Shown: positions 34,962 to 44,220 of the stretch, piece by piece
How the letters are laid out: each line of letters begins with the position of its first letter
Numbering within the stretch: position 1 is the first letter of the stretch
Source: Neomesorhizobium albiziae
GTDB lineage: Bacteria > Pseudomonadota > Alphaproteobacteria > Rhizobiales > Rhizobiaceae
Reading direction: 5' to 3'
Length of the DNA stretch: 64,000 nucleotides
Assembly (NCBI RefSeq): GCF_900114255.1
Contig: NZ_FOSL01000001.1
Location: 186,001 to 250,000, forward strand
The notes under the pieces: model-generated
What the model was told of the DNA's origin: nothing
Database searches by the model: none
What the model saw: only the letters and a program-made list of their open reading frames with translations
Made by a program: the position numbers and the translations under genes

Positions 34962-35100
34962 GAGATTGTCTGAAACAGGTCAGGGCGTGGCGAAAATGGT
35001 GATTTCGAGAACCGGAGCGGAGTGTACATTCGGGTACGTGAGCACCGGAAGCGCAGGAATTGCCATTTGCAGCCCGCCATCACCTGTTTCAGACAGTCTC
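34962..35100. repeat. Family A palindromic element, copy A7 (variant arms)
   Basis: The core is of family A (GTTTCGAG-like region, ACCGGAGCG, GGGTACGTGAGCACCGG). The arms are GAGATTGTCTGAAACAGGT on the left and the complement of GAGACTGTCTGAAACAGGT on the right, 18 of 19 bases matching. Its right end abuts the TGA stop of the desaturase gene. Confidence 0.9.
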
Positions 35101-36120
35101 TCACTCCTTGGGCGGCTCGGCGGGAACCGGCACGGTGCCGGCGCCGTAGGTCGAGGCATGTCCGCGCACCCGCGGCCGGAATGCCCGGCCCGCTTCCTGG
35201 GTGCGCCGCAGCACGGGATGCACCACCGGCTCCTTGGCGCGGAAGGCGAAGCTCTTCAGCAGCGCGAAGTAATTCGGGAACACATAGCCGTTGTTCATCC
35301 GCACCCATTCGTCGCGGCGCTCGCGGAAGAGCTTCGGCAGCTTGTACCAGGCAACCGTCGGGCTCTTGTGGTGAACGAAGTGCAGGTTGTTGTTGAGGAA
35401 AAGCAATGACAGCGGCGTGCGCTCGACGATGATCGTGCGCCCTTCCGGGTTCTCAGACCACTGATGTTCGGCGAAGGTGCGGATGGCGATGATTGACTGC
35501 CCGAACCAGACAGGCGCCAGCACGTAGAGCCAGAGCGGCATGCCGAACCCATAGGTGACGACGGGAATGACAACGGCCAGGCCCGCTGCGTGCACGAGCC
35601 ATGCCTGGCGGATGGTGCGGTCGCCGGCGGCAATCAGCTTGGCGTCGTCGATGATGAAGCCGACGACCGAGAGCCAGGGACCGATGAAGAAGCGCCCGAC
35701 CATGGTGTTGTTGATGCGCAGCAGCCATTTCATCGTCGCAGGCAGCTCTTCATGCTGCCACATCGCTTGATAATAGCTTTCGGGATCGTCGAGCGGGTCG
35801 GTCAGCCGTTCGTCGGCATGATGCCTGAGGTGGATGGTCTTGAAGCGGCGGAATGGCCAGACGATGCCGATCGGCAGGAATACGAAAGCCTCGTTGACCC
35901 GGGCATCGCGCGTCGGATGCCCGTGAAGCACTTCGTGCATCAGCGACGATTGCAGCGCGATTGTCAGAATCAGCAAGGCGAGCGCGGTGATCGGATAGTG
36001 AGGCCAGATCAGGAAACCGGCCGCCGCCCAGGCCACATAACATGCGATGATGAGAAGTATTGTGGGCCACTCGATCTTTGGCGTGGCGCCGCGTCTTTTT
36101 GTGTCTGCTTTCGATCCCAT
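35101..36120 (-). CDS. Membrane fatty acid desaturase/hydroxylase family protein
   Basis: A 339-residue integral membrane di-iron enzyme. The three histidine boxes are HEVLHGH, HLRHH and HFVHH, with another histidine in FAEHQWSEN. Four or so membrane segments flank them. It may desaturate or hydroxylate fatty acyl chains or a related lipid. ATG 36120 (MGSKADTKRR) was chosen over a TTG 39 bases earlier. It is divergent from the XRE gene across a 236-base AT-richer gap, and its TGA touches repeat A7. Confidence 0.87.
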   Translation of the reverse strand: MGSKADTKRRGATPKIEWPTILLIIACYVAWAAAGFLIWPHYPITALALLILTIALQSSLMHEVLHGHPTRDARVNEAFVFLPIGIVWPFRRFKTIHLRHHADERLTDPLDDPESYYQAMWQHEELPATMKWLLRINNTMVGRFFIGPWLSVVGFIIDDAKLIAAGDRTIRQAWLVHAAGLAVVIPVVTYGFGMPLWLYVLAPVWFGQSIIAIRTFAEHQWSENPEGRTIIVERTPLSLLFLNNNLHFVHHKSPTVAWYKLPKLFRERRDEWVRMNNGYVFPNYFALLKSFAFRAKEPVVHPVLRRTQEAGRAFRPRVRGHASTYGAGTVPVPAEPPKE

Positions 36121-36227
36121 ATACCTCAACGACCTTCCGAATCGCTGGAGCTTCCCCAAGCTCCTGACAAGACGTTGTCAGTAAGCAAGCGGAGATTCAA
36201 CGCGACAATGCGCTTGAAGTGTTGATA

Positions 36228-36247
36228 TTGCGCACCTTAAGTCGCAA
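36228..36247. promoter_or_regulatory. Possible operator in the divergent desaturase/XRE gap
   Basis: An inverted repeat TTGCG-10 bases-CGCAA lies in the unusually AT-rich intergenic region between the two divergent genes. It could be a binding site of the XRE regulator (inference); nothing else supports it. Confidence 0.3.
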
Positions 36248-36356
36248 ATGTTATACTTAGTGAACATATTTGGGTAAAAATTAACATTTTGCCGGCTTCG
36301 ACCGCTTTTGGCGGGTTTAGACCGGCTGCACGACCAGCTTTCAGGAAGGCCGACGA

Positions 36357-37214
36357 ATGGACAAGCGAGACCTTTCCACCCTGTTCCGCGAGCGGCTCAA
36401 AATCCTTCTCACGCGCTCCGGCGCCAACCAGTCCGCCTTCGCTGCCTCGGTCGGCATCGACCGCTCCGCATTGTCCCAGCTGCTGGCCGGCGCCTCGACC
36501 CGCCTGCCGAGGGCCGAAACGCTGCTCAACATCGCTGCCGAGCACAAGGTGTCGCTCGACTGGCTTCTCGGCCTCAGCCAGGACGAGGGACTGACCGGCG
36601 AAATCCGCGAAAGCCTGGAGATCGAGGAAGGGTCGAACGACCGCAACCACACTTTGCTCGCGCGCTGGCATGCCGAGGCGGCCGGCACGAAAATCCGTTA
36701 CGTGCCGGCTGGCATCCCCGATCTCCTACGCACCGATGCGCTGATTGACTACGAAGCCGACATTTCCCACCGCAACCGCGAAAAGCAGGCAGGCGAAACG
36801 CAATACCGCATCGAATACAACCGCCGGCCGGAGACCGACATGGAGGTCTGCATGCCGCGGCACACGCTGGAAATCTTTGCGCGCGGGCTCGGCGTGTGGA
36901 GCGGATTTTCGCAGGATGCGCGCCGCGACCAGTTGAACCACATGGCCGACCTGCTCGACGACCTCTATCCGACCTTCCGGCTTTTTCTCTATGACGGGCG
37001 GGTGCGTTATTCCGTGCCCTACACGATCTTCGGCTCGCTACGCGCCGCCATCTATGTCGGCGACATGTATATGGTGCTCAACGCCACCCAGCCGGTTCGC
37101 ACCCTGACCCGGCATTTCGACAACCTGGTGCGCGCCGCCGAAATCAACGCCCATGAGGCGGCGGCATTCGCCCGCAATCTTGCCGGCGTCTCGTTCGATG
37201 GCGACGGCATCTGA
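36357..37214 (+). CDS. XRE-family transcriptional regulator
   Basis: A 285-residue protein with an N-terminal lambda-repressor-type helix-turn-helix (RLKILLTRSGANQSAFAASVGIDRSALSQLLAG, broken across the strings here) and a large C-terminal region with no clear signature. The latter includes YNRRPETDMEVCMPRHTLEIF and DLLDDLYPTFRLFLYD. The long C-terminal part is probably a ligand-sensing or oligomerisation domain. It is divergent from the desaturase and may regulate it. Confidence 0.83.
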   Translation: MDKRDLSTLFRERLKILLTRSGANQSAFAASVGIDRSALSQLLAGASTRLPRAETLLNIAAEHKVSLDWLLGLSQDEGLTGEIRESLEIEEGSNDRNHTLLARWHAEAAGTKIRYVPAGIPDLLRTDALIDYEADISHRNREKQAGETQYRIEYNRRPETDMEVCMPRHTLEIFARGLGVWSGFSQDARRDQLNHMADLLDDLYPTFRLFLYDGRVRYSVPYTIFGSLRAAIYVGDMYMVLNATQPVRTLTRHFDNLVRAAEINAHEAAAFARNLAGVSFDGDGI

Positions 37215-37305
37215 TCACGCTGGCCTGTCGGTTGGGGTAGCCGAGGCCTGACCGCAACGCACCCTGTTGATGTTAGCTTGCCGTCAGCGCCCCGTTGAGG
37301 AAAAA

Positions 37306-37902
37306 ATGCCAAACCGAACCGTCATCCCGCCGCAATCCGGCCGCGCCATTCGCGTGTCGAGAGGCGATCTGATCCGCATCGTCGATCCCCAGGGCCAGCA
37401 GGTCGCCGACCTGTGGGCCTTCACCACCGGCGAAACACTCGACTGGCTGAGCACGTCGCACACGCGCGATATCGGCGAGCGGCTTTTCCCGGCGATGGGC
37501 GAGCGTTTTTACAGCACTGCCGGCAAGCCGCTGCTCACACTCGTCGAGGATGGGTCGCCCGGCCCGCACGACATGCTTTATCCCGCCTGCAGCAATGCCC
37601 TCTACGAGCGCGCCGGCTTCCATGGCCATCCCAACTGCCAGGACAATCTTCACAAGGCGCTGGCGGCCGAGGGCATCACGCTCCCCTTCACGCCGGACCC
37701 GGTCGACCTGTTCCAGAATTCCATGCCCCTGCCCGATGGCCGGCTCGATGTCTACGCGTCCATCAATCCGCCCGGCGGTTACATCACGCTGCGGGCCGAA
37801 CAGGACCTGCTGCTGGTCGTCACCGCCTGCTCGGTCGACTATTACCCTACCAATGGCGGCGTCTGCACCGAAATCGAGGTCGAGGTCACGCGACCGGAAT
37901 AA
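37306..37902 (+). CDS. Urea carboxylase-associated family protein (DUF1989)
   Basis: A 198-residue protein of the DUF1989 / urea carboxylase-associated family. Its features are the opening RTVIPPQSGRAIRVSRGD, a metal-ligand-like set around DMLYPACSN and the HGHPNCQDNL string. Homologues occur with guanidine, urea or amino acid catabolism and include carboxyguanidine deiminase subunits, but function differs among members. ATG 37306 follows a GAGG site. The bmt gene lies 84 bases downstream after a palindromic operator. Confidence 0.82.
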   Translation: MPNRTVIPPQSGRAIRVSRGDLIRIVDPQGQQVADLWAFTTGETLDWLSTSHTRDIGERLFPAMGERFYSTAGKPLLTLVEDGSPGPHDMLYPACSNALYERAGFHGHPNCQDNLHKALAAEGITLPFTPDPVDLFQNSMPLPDGRLDVYASINPPGGYITLRAEQDLLLVVTACSVDYYPTNGGVCTEIEVEVTRPE

Positions 37903-37934
37903 TCGCGGTTAGCCCGACGCGTCATTGACTAGAC

Positions 37935-37950
37935 ATAAAGACTTCTTTAT
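37935..37950. promoter_or_regulatory. Palindromic operator-like site upstream of bmt
   Basis: ATAAAGA-CT-TCTTTAT, a perfect 7+7 palindrome, is 37 bases before the bmt ATG. The same half-site sequence occurs upstream of the MtrH-like gene at 54611-54632. The form recalls binding sites of ArsR-type methionine-cycle regulators such as SahR (inference from general knowledge). Confidence 0.65.
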
Positions 37951-37986
37951 ATCCTTATCACTTCCTTTATTTGAAAGCTGTTCCCG

Positions 37987-39006
37987 ATGACGACCAATCC
38001 GATCGACGCCCTTCTGGCCGAAAAAGGCGTTCTGCTGGCCGATGGCGCCACCGGAACCAATCTTTTCGCCATGGGCCTCGAAGCCGGCGAGGCGCCGGAG
38101 TTGCTCAACGACACCGCGCCCGACAAGATCACGGCGCTGCACCAGAATTTCGTCGATGCCGGCGCCGACATCATCCTGACCAATTCGTTCGGCGGCACCC
38201 GCCACCGGCTGAAGCTGCATCATGCGCAGGACCGCGTGCACGAGCTCAACAAGCGCGCCGCCGAAATCGCCCGCGCCGTTGCCGACAAGGCCGGCCGCAA
38301 GGTGATCGTCGCCGGTTCGGTCGGCCCGACCGGCGAGCTTCTGGTGCCGCTCGGCGCCATGACCTATGAGGAAGCGGTCGATGCCTTCGCCGACCAGATC
38401 GAGGGCCTGAAGGCTGGTGGCGCCGAAGTCGCCTGGATTGAGACCATGTCGGCGCCGGACGAAATCCGCGCTGCGGCGGAAGCCGCCATCCGCGTCGGCC
38501 TGCCCTACACTTACACCGGTTCCTTCGACACTGCCGGCCGCACCATGATGGGCCTGCTGCCGAAGGATATTCACGGCGTGGCCGACGGCCTTGCCGAAGC
38601 GCCGCTTGGCGTTGGCGCCAATTGCGGTGTCGGCGCATCCGACATTCTGGCCTCGCTGCTCGACATGACTGAAGCGAAACCCGAAGCGACGGTGATCGTG
38701 AAAGGCAATTGCGGCATCCCGGAATTCCGCGGCGCCGAGATACACTATTCCGGCACCCCGGAACTGATGGCCGATTATGTGCGCCTCGCGGTCGACGGCG
38801 GCGCCAGGATCATCGGTGGCTGCTGCGGCACGTCATTTGCCCATCTCGCCGCCATGCGCCAGGCTCTCGATGCGCACAAGAAGGCTGAACGCCCGACCGT
38901 CGAAGCCATTGTCAGCCGCATCGGCCCGCTGCGCAACAAGCAGGCTAGCGCCAACACCGCCGAGACGAGCGACGCGCGCCGCGAACGTCGCCGCGCCCGC
39001 GTCTAG
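37987..39006 (+). CDS. bmt: Betaine-homocysteine S-methyltransferase-like protein
   Basis: A 339-residue zinc methyltransferase that moves a methyl group from glycine betaine (or a related donor) to homocysteine to form methionine. The homocysteine-binding N-terminus reads LLADGATGTNLF, and the zinc cysteines are Cys213 in ANCGVG and the Cys279-Cys280 pair in GGCCGTS. Seven charged Arg/Lys residues close the protein. It lies next to a shared palindromic operator and so is probably controlled with the corrinoid module. Its TAG stop forms the first bases of repeat B4. Confidence 0.88.
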   Translation: MTTNPIDALLAEKGVLLADGATGTNLFAMGLEAGEAPELLNDTAPDKITALHQNFVDAGADIILTNSFGGTRHRLKLHHAQDRVHELNKRAAEIARAVADKAGRKVIVAGSVGPTGELLVPLGAMTYEEAVDAFADQIEGLKAGGAEVAWIETMSAPDEIRAAAEAAIRVGLPYTYTGSFDTAGRTMMGLLPKDIHGVADGLAEAPLGVGANCGVGASDILASLLDMTEAKPEATVIVKGNCGIPEFRGAEIHYSGTPELMADYVRLAVDGGARIIGGCCGTSFAHLAAMRQALDAHKKAERPTVEAIVSRIGPLRNKQASANTAETSDARRERRRARV

Positions 39007-39102
39007 CATTTTGCAGCCAAATGAAATCATTTGGCGTCCGCATAAATGCAGGCAAAACAAATAGTTGGAGCGAGTTTCTGGTTCTGAAGAACCGGAACGC
39101 TC
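39004..39102. repeat. Family B palindromic element, copy B4
   Basis: The stop codon TAG of bmt is contained in the element's start, TAGCATTTTGCAGCC. The CATTTGG-type stem and the right stem GGTTCTGAAGAACC are present. Confidence 0.88.
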
Positions 39103-39119
39103 TGAGAAAGCCGGCCTGA

Positions 39120-39536
39120 TTATTCGCTGTTTTCCGCGTAGAGCGAGCGCGCCGATTTGAAATCGGTGCCCGCGCTTTGCGGATCGCGCCGCATCATCAT
39201 CACCGCATCGGACGAGCCCGCTCCTGAAACCTGTTCCAGGACCAGGCGAAAACGTTCGTTGTTCAGGGCGGACAAGGCGGTTCTGCGGGCTTCTGCTACG
39301 TCGTTTTTCATCGTCTGGGCCGGTGTTTCGAGGTCGGAGGCGATGTCGTCTGCGCGATCTGCAGGCTGCGGCGCCGTTCTGGAGGGCACGTAGACATAAC
39401 GGCTGCGCGCCGCGTCTTCCGTGGTGGCAGGCGCCTGCTGCGGCTGACTCCGGTTCTCCCCCTCGGTGGATGCGGCAGGCTGGCCGGTCGTAGAAACAGT
39501 CAGGGCAAGTCTCGCCCCCAGGCCTCCAAGCAGCAT
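39120..39536 (-). CDS. Hypothetical protein
   Basis: A 138-residue protein beginning MLLGGLGARLALTVSTTG. The middle is low-complexity with many Gln, Ala and Thr, and the second half (ARRTALSALNNERFRLVLEQV) is helical and charged. I see no domain that I know. The start at ATG 39536 is chosen over a longer frame. It is divergent from the secreted protein gene next door. Confidence 0.55.
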   Translation of the reverse strand: MLLGGLGARLALTVSTTGQPAASTEGENRSQPQQAPATTEDAARSRYVYVPSRTAPQPADRADDIASDLETPAQTMKNDVAEARRTALSALNNERFRLVLEQVSGAGSSDAVMMMRRDPQSAGTDFKSARSLYAENSE

Positions 39537-39728
39537 TTCATCCCCCGACAGAATTGACCCCCCGCTTCTAGCAGCCGGCTCCTGCCATCCTGTTTTGAAA
39601 AATGGCGGCAATTGATTAAAATTGTTGCCTGTTTTCTCCGGCAGACCGAGACAAGTTTATCATTCCCGCGAAGGAAATATTTCCGGCTGCTGTGCGAGCA
39701 AGCCGGCAGTCGTCTTCTGGAACATCGC

Positions 39729-40271
39729 ATGCGCCTCTCCCTTCTGATCGGCTTTCTCCTTGCATCGGCGCTCGCCGAAACCGCGCAAGCGGTCGAAGTG
39801 TCGTTTTCGACGCCCCGCACCTCGTCGGAGCTGACGTCAACCCTTGCCATCGGCCAGCCGGTTTTCATCGAAGTCGCCTATACCGGAGACCGCGAGATGC
39901 GGTTCCAGGCCAGGGCCTTCAGCGCCGGCGAATTCCTCGATGCCGGCCAGGTGATCAACCTGCCCCTGCCCCAACCATCCGGCAGCAATACGGCGCTGGT
40001 CTGGGTCCAGTTCGAGACGGCGGCGGCAGCCGACGAGATCCGGGTCACGGCCTTCGACGCCATGAACAAGCCGATCGCCGTCCGCTCGCTGAAGGCAGAT
40101 CTTCGCTGGACCGGAGATCCCGCGACGCGTCTCCCTCAGCCCGCATGGGTGGATGGCCTCATGCAACAGCAGGACAGCTACGCCGAGCGACGCCAGCACG
40201 AGATCGACGCTGCCCGCGAAGGCGTGATCAGCAGGTTTTTCGGGCTGGTCGGCGGTTACGTCGGCGGATAG
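39729..40271 (+). CDS. Secreted hypothetical protein
   Basis: A 180-residue protein with a clear signal peptide (MRLSLLIGFLLASALAETAQA) and a predicted beta-rich body (QPVFIEVAYTGDREMRFQARAF), ending in a helical tail with RQHEIDAAREG and GLVGGYVGG. No family is recognised. It may be a small periplasmic immunoglobulin-like domain protein. The start is at ATG 39729. Confidence 0.7.
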   Translation: MRLSLLIGFLLASALAETAQAVEVSFSTPRTSSELTSTLAIGQPVFIEVAYTGDREMRFQARAFSAGEFLDAGQVINLPLPQPSGSNTALVWVQFETAAAADEIRVTAFDAMNKPIAVRSLKADLRWTGDPATRLPQPAWVDGLMQQQDSYAERRQHEIDAAREGVISRFFGLVGGYVGG

Positions 40272-40346
40272 CGCCGCTTGAAATCGAACGGCAGGCGAGG
40301 ATGATCCTTCGCCCGCCGCCCAACGTCGCGCCAACGCTTGGGGAAG

Positions 40347-42422
40347 CTACTTGCCGCCATCCAGCGCCGCGGCCAGCCGCACCAGCGACAGGAATTCCGC
40401 CCGATAGCCGAACGGATCGGCGCCGCGTGCCGCCGTGGCGATCTCGGCGATGCGGTCGTAGTTGATGCCGGCAACCTGGTCGGTGCCGCGAAGCTTCTGC
40501 CCGAATGCCGCCACAGCCACGGAAAAGCGCTGGTCGGCGCTCGCCGCGTCGAAATTGGCGACTTCGTTGGCCGATGTGACCGGGGTGCTGATCAGCTTGG
40601 AGACGTCGCCGTCCGGCGCCTTGTAGCGGATCTTCACGAAGGCGTATTCGTCGGCATTGGCCACACCCGTCGGATTGTCGGTTCTCGCCTGCCCGTAGCG
40701 CAGGTCGTCGATCGCCGTTGCCGGACTGCCCTTCGGCGTGATCTCGTAGATCGCCGTCACCGCATGGCCGGCGCCGATCTCGCCCGCGTCGACGCGGTCG
40801 TTGTTGAAGTCCTCGCGGTTGAGCGCCCGCGTCTCGTAGCCGATCAGCCGGTACTCTGAGACTTTCTGCGGGTTGAACTCGACCTGGATCTTCACGTCCT
40901 TGGCGATCGGGAACAACGTCGACGAAGCGTCCTGCACCAGCACCTTCTCGGCTTCGGCCAGCGTGTCGATATAGGCGGCGGTGCCGTTGCCGTTCTGGGC
41001 GATGGTTTGCATCATCTGGTCGTTGAGGTTGCCGCGGCCGAAGCCGAATACCGACAGGAAGACGCCGCTCTTGCGCTTTTCCTCGATGATGCGCTTCAGG
41101 TCGTCATCATCGGTCTGGCCGACGTTGAAATCCCCGTCGGTCGCCAGCATCACCCGGTTGACGCCGTCCTTGACGAAGGACTTTTCCGCCAGCCGGTAGG
41201 CTTCCCGGATGCCCGCCTCGCCCGCCGTCGAGCCGCCGGGGGTAAGCGTGTCCACCGCGTTCAGGATTTTCTGGCGCTCGGAGGCCTTGGTCGGTTCGAG
41301 CACCGTGCCTGCATTGCCGGCATAGGTGACGATCGAGACCGTATCGTCGGGGCCGAGCCTGTTGACCAGCAGGCGGAACGCGGATTTCAGCAGCGGCAGC
41401 TTGTCCGGTTCGTCCATCGAGCCCGACACGTCGAGCAGGAAGACCAGATTGGCCTTCGGCTTCTCCGCTGGCTTCACGTCGTAGCCCTTGATGGCGACAT
41501 GCATCAGCCTGGTGTTGGCGTTCCACGGCGTCGGCATCACGGTGATCGTGGAATTGAACGGCGTCGAAGCCTCGTCCGGGCCTTTCCAGTCATAGGGGAA
41601 GTAGTTGATCATCTCCTCGACACGCACGGTGTCGGGCTGCGGCAGCAGGCCCTCCTTTAGCGAGCGGCGCACGAAGGAATAGGAGGCCGTATCGACATCG
41701 ATTGAGAAGGTCGAGACCGGGTCCTCCAGCGCCGATCGCACCGGATTGGTCTTGAAATCCTCGATGCGATCGCGGCTTTCGGCTTCCGGCTGCATGGGTT
41801 CGGGCGGCGCCGGCAGCGATGCGATGGCCTGATCCGCCATCGGCTTGCTGGCAACGCTTGGCTCAAATGCGCGGCTGCGCGCCGCATCGGCCGGTGCAGG
41901 TGCCGCCTCAAGGGCCGTGCTGCCCGCTGCGGCGCTCTCTTGGAGCACCGGCGCGCTCGCCGCCGGCGCCTCCTGCTTGGGCGTCGATTGCGGTTCGGCG
42001 GAAAGCTGCGCCGCCGCATCGGGCAATGCATTGTCGCGCGAAAGCGCATCCCGTTCGGCCTTGGCCAGCGCGTCCGCCGGTTTTTCGGCGGGTGCTGCGG
42101 TTTCGCTGACGGACTTTTGCGGCGCAGCCCCGAACGGCGCTTCCTGAAGCAGGTAGAAGGTGGCGTAGCCGGCGACCGGCAGCGCGACGAGCCCGGCAAG
42201 TGCCGGCGTTGCGATGAGTTTCCTTTGCATGATCTCACTCCAGAGCCTGGTTGCTCGTTCGGTGAGACGAACGCCGTGCCGGGTTCCTTGGCCGGCGGTG
42301 GAGGTTTTTTCGAGATTGAAGGCCTCCCGCGCGGCTTCAAGGGCGCGCGCCTTGGCTTGCGCGCTCGGCGATGGCGCCGGGCTGTTCCTTAAAACGTCGA
42401 ATTCGTCGTCTTTGTTAGCCAT
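40347..42422 (-). CDS. vWA-domain membrane protein, YfbK-like, downstream of ECF sigma gene
   Basis: A 691-residue protein. Residues about 1-65 are cytoplasmic and charged; a membrane segment (ATPALAGLVALPVAGYATFYLL) follows; residues about 95-200 are low-complexity Ala/Pro/Glu. The vWA domain carries the MIDAS motif LLDVSGSM and later MLATDGDFN. The N-terminal part before the vWA domain (SALEDPVSTFSIDVDTASYSFVRR) and the C-terminal region match the YfbK-type vWA proteins. Its start at ATG 42422 is five bases past the sigma gene's stop region, with GGGGAAG upstream. The cytoplasmic N-terminus next to a sigma factor could act as an anti-sigma domain (inference). Confidence 0.85.
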   Translation of the reverse strand: MANKDDEFDVLRNSPAPSPSAQAKARALEAAREAFNLEKTSTAGQGTRHGVRLTERATRLWSEIMQRKLIATPALAGLVALPVAGYATFYLLQEAPFGAAPQKSVSETAAPAEKPADALAKAERDALSRDNALPDAAAQLSAEPQSTPKQEAPAASAPVLQESAAAGSTALEAAPAPADAARSRAFEPSVASKPMADQAIASLPAPPEPMQPEAESRDRIEDFKTNPVRSALEDPVSTFSIDVDTASYSFVRRSLKEGLLPQPDTVRVEEMINYFPYDWKGPDEASTPFNSTITVMPTPWNANTRLMHVAIKGYDVKPAEKPKANLVFLLDVSGSMDEPDKLPLLKSAFRLLVNRLGPDDTVSIVTYAGNAGTVLEPTKASERQKILNAVDTLTPGGSTAGEAGIREAYRLAEKSFVKDGVNRVMLATDGDFNVGQTDDDDLKRIIEEKRKSGVFLSVFGFGRGNLNDQMMQTIAQNGNGTAAYIDTLAEAEKVLVQDASSTLFPIAKDVKIQVEFNPQKVSEYRLIGYETRALNREDFNNDRVDAGEIGAGHAVTAIYEITPKGSPATAIDDLRYGQARTDNPTGVANADEYAFVKIRYKAPDGDVSKLISTPVTSANEVANFDAASADQRFSVAVAAFGQKLRGTDQVAGINYDRIAEIATAARGADPFGYRAEFLSLVRLAAALDGGK

Positions 42423-42424
42423 GG

Positions 42425-43009
42425 TCACACTTCCCCGGCCCGGCGCATCAGCACCTTGAGCCGCTTTTTCGCTTCATGGATGTGCCAGGAAACGGTCGCT
42501 TCCGCGCAACCCATCGTTTCGGCCGCCGCGGCATGGCTGAAGCCCTCGCCATAGACCAGAACCACGGCCTCGCATTGCTTGTCCGGCAACGTCCGCACCG
42601 CGTTCCACATCGCTTCTGCGGGATCGTCGGGCAGCAGACCCGTTGCGCCGGAGACCAGCGCATGGACACCGTAGGCCTCGGTCTTGACCGCATCCCGCCT
42701 CGCCTTGCGGGCGAGATCGCGCGCCGCGTTGAGGGTCAGTGTGTAGAGCCAGCTTGTGAACGCCGCATTGCCCTTGAAGCCGCGTATGGCGCGGCCGAGC
42801 CTGATGCATACCTCCTGCGCGATATCCTCGGCGTCGGCCCGGCTACCGCACCAGCGGTAGGCGACCCGGTAGACGAAATCATAGTGACGTTCGACCAGCC
42901 TGCCGAACGCCGTCTCGTCCCCGTCGCGCGCCAGTCCGATCAACAGGCCGTCGGACGCATCGCCCTTTTCCAGCATCCCCACTTCCAGCGTCATTGCCAT
43001 CATCGACAT
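42425..43009 (-). CDS. ECF-type RNA polymerase sigma factor
   Basis: A 194-residue sigma-70 factor of the ECF group. Region 2 includes the FGRLVERHYDFVYRVAYRWCGSRADAEDIAQEV stretch (cut here), and region 4 the MGCAEATVSWHIHEAKKRL helix-turn-helix. A linker (residues 105-130) holds GVHALVSGATGLLPDDPAEA. It is followed immediately by the vWA membrane protein on the same strand, the usual place for a cognate regulator. Confidence 0.92.
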   Translation of the reverse strand: MSMMAMTLEVGMLEKGDASDGLLIGLARDGDETAFGRLVERHYDFVYRVAYRWCGSRADAEDIAQEVCIRLGRAIRGFKGNAAFTSWLYTLTLNAARDLARKARRDAVKTEAYGVHALVSGATGLLPDDPAEAMWNAVRTLPDKQCEAVVLVYGEGFSHAAAAETMGCAEATVSWHIHEAKKRLKVLMRRAGEV

Positions 43010-43248
43010 GTGAGACGAGGCGATTGTGGCGTTCCTTGGGGTGCCCGATACTTATTTTTGCGCCTGCGGCCGCCCTCGATATTTAGTCGGATAGCCCAAA
43101 AGTAAACAAAGTCTTGCCAAAGCCATAATCCGCATTCAAGCTAATGGATTGAGGGAAACATGGGTGGCAACCCCGTTTGTTTCTGCGTTGAACACACCGT
43201 CGGCTGGTCGGAGGGGCAGGAGTTGGCCCGGTCGAGACGTCGGTAGGC

Positions 43249-44205
43249 GTGGAGAGTTCAGTATTGCAAAGCCTGTTCGGGCGAAAATCTGCGGGTCCGG
43301 CAAAACCTCGTGCGCGCACGCAATGGCGCGCGCCTGAAAGCCGGCCGCTGCAGCTTGGAGGCGACAACAACCCGTTTCGCCGGGGTGGCAAACCGGACGC
43401 AATGACGGCCGGTTTGGGTTTGATCGCCTTGCTTGGTGTCGGTCTGCTGGCTGCCTTCGTCGTCGACCAGACCGCGAGTTCCCAGGCGGAAGCCGGGCCT
43501 CAGGCAATGGCCGAGCCCGCGCCGCAACCCGTCGAGGCCCCGGTGGCGGCGCAAGCCCGCAAACCCGAGCCACAGTCCGAAGAGAAAGCCCCGGCTCCGG
43601 TCGAGGCCACAGCCATTGCACCGGCGACCGCGCCGAGACCTGAGCCCGCGACAGCATCCCAGCCGGTACAGCCGCCGCAGGCTGCTGCCCTGCCGGTTGC
43701 CGCACCTGAGCCCGAGATCGCGGTAATCCCGTCCGACGACCCACGCTGGGCGGTTGTTGCGGCCAACAACGCGATGGCCATAGCGGCGCTCAATTCCACC
43801 ACTGTGGACGGCGAGACGCTGCCGGCTCCCACCGATGTGGTCGCAGCGGCTTTCGCCGAGGCTGAGCCGCAGATCGGCGCCGGGAACGTCCCGATCCCGA
43901 TGCCCAAACCGGTGGACGACCCGATCGTCACGGCCGCCGTTGCTCGCAAGGCGAAGGCAGTGCAGGTGCCGCTGCCCAGCGACCCGATCTCCGGAATCGT
44001 CCAAAGGCAGGCGCAGGCACAGACGTCCCGTCAGGTAAGGATCCGGACCGCGGTGAAAATGCGCTCGGGGCCCGCCGACGAGGCATCCGTCATCACCGTC
44101 GTGCCGGGCAACGCCACCGTCAGTCTTGTCGGATGCAAATCGTGGTGCGAAATCGTCTTCAACGACCGCCGCGGCTTCGTCTACAAGGGCTTCGTCATCA
44201 GATAG
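43249..44205 (+). CDS. Membrane-anchored protein with C-terminal SH3-like domain
   Basis: A 318-residue protein with a basic cytoplasmic N-terminus, one membrane segment near residues 52-74 (AGLGLIALLGVGLLAAFVV), a long Pro/Ala/Glu-rich spacer (residues 75-175) and a bacterial SH3-like domain at the end (VRIRTAVKMRSGPADEASVI then GCKSWCEIVFND). It probably binds cell-wall material in the periplasm. The start is a GTG at 43249; an ATG at 43402 would leave little before the membrane segment. It is divergent from the ECF sigma gene. Confidence 0.75.
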   Translation: MESSVLQSLFGRKSAGPAKPRARTQWRAPESRPLQLGGDNNPFRRGGKPDAMTAGLGLIALLGVGLLAAFVVDQTASSQAEAGPQAMAEPAPQPVEAPVAAQARKPEPQSEEKAPAPVEATAIAPATAPRPEPATASQPVQPPQAAALPVAAPEPEIAVIPSDDPRWAVVAANNAMAIAALNSTTVDGETLPAPTDVVAAAFAEAEPQIGAGNVPIPMPKPVDDPIVTAAVARKAKAVQVPLPSDPISGIVQRQAQAQTSRQVRIRTAVKMRSGPADEASVITVVPGNATVSLVGCKSWCEIVFNDRRGFVYKGFVIR

Positions 44206-44220
44206 CGCGGTTCGCCCTAT

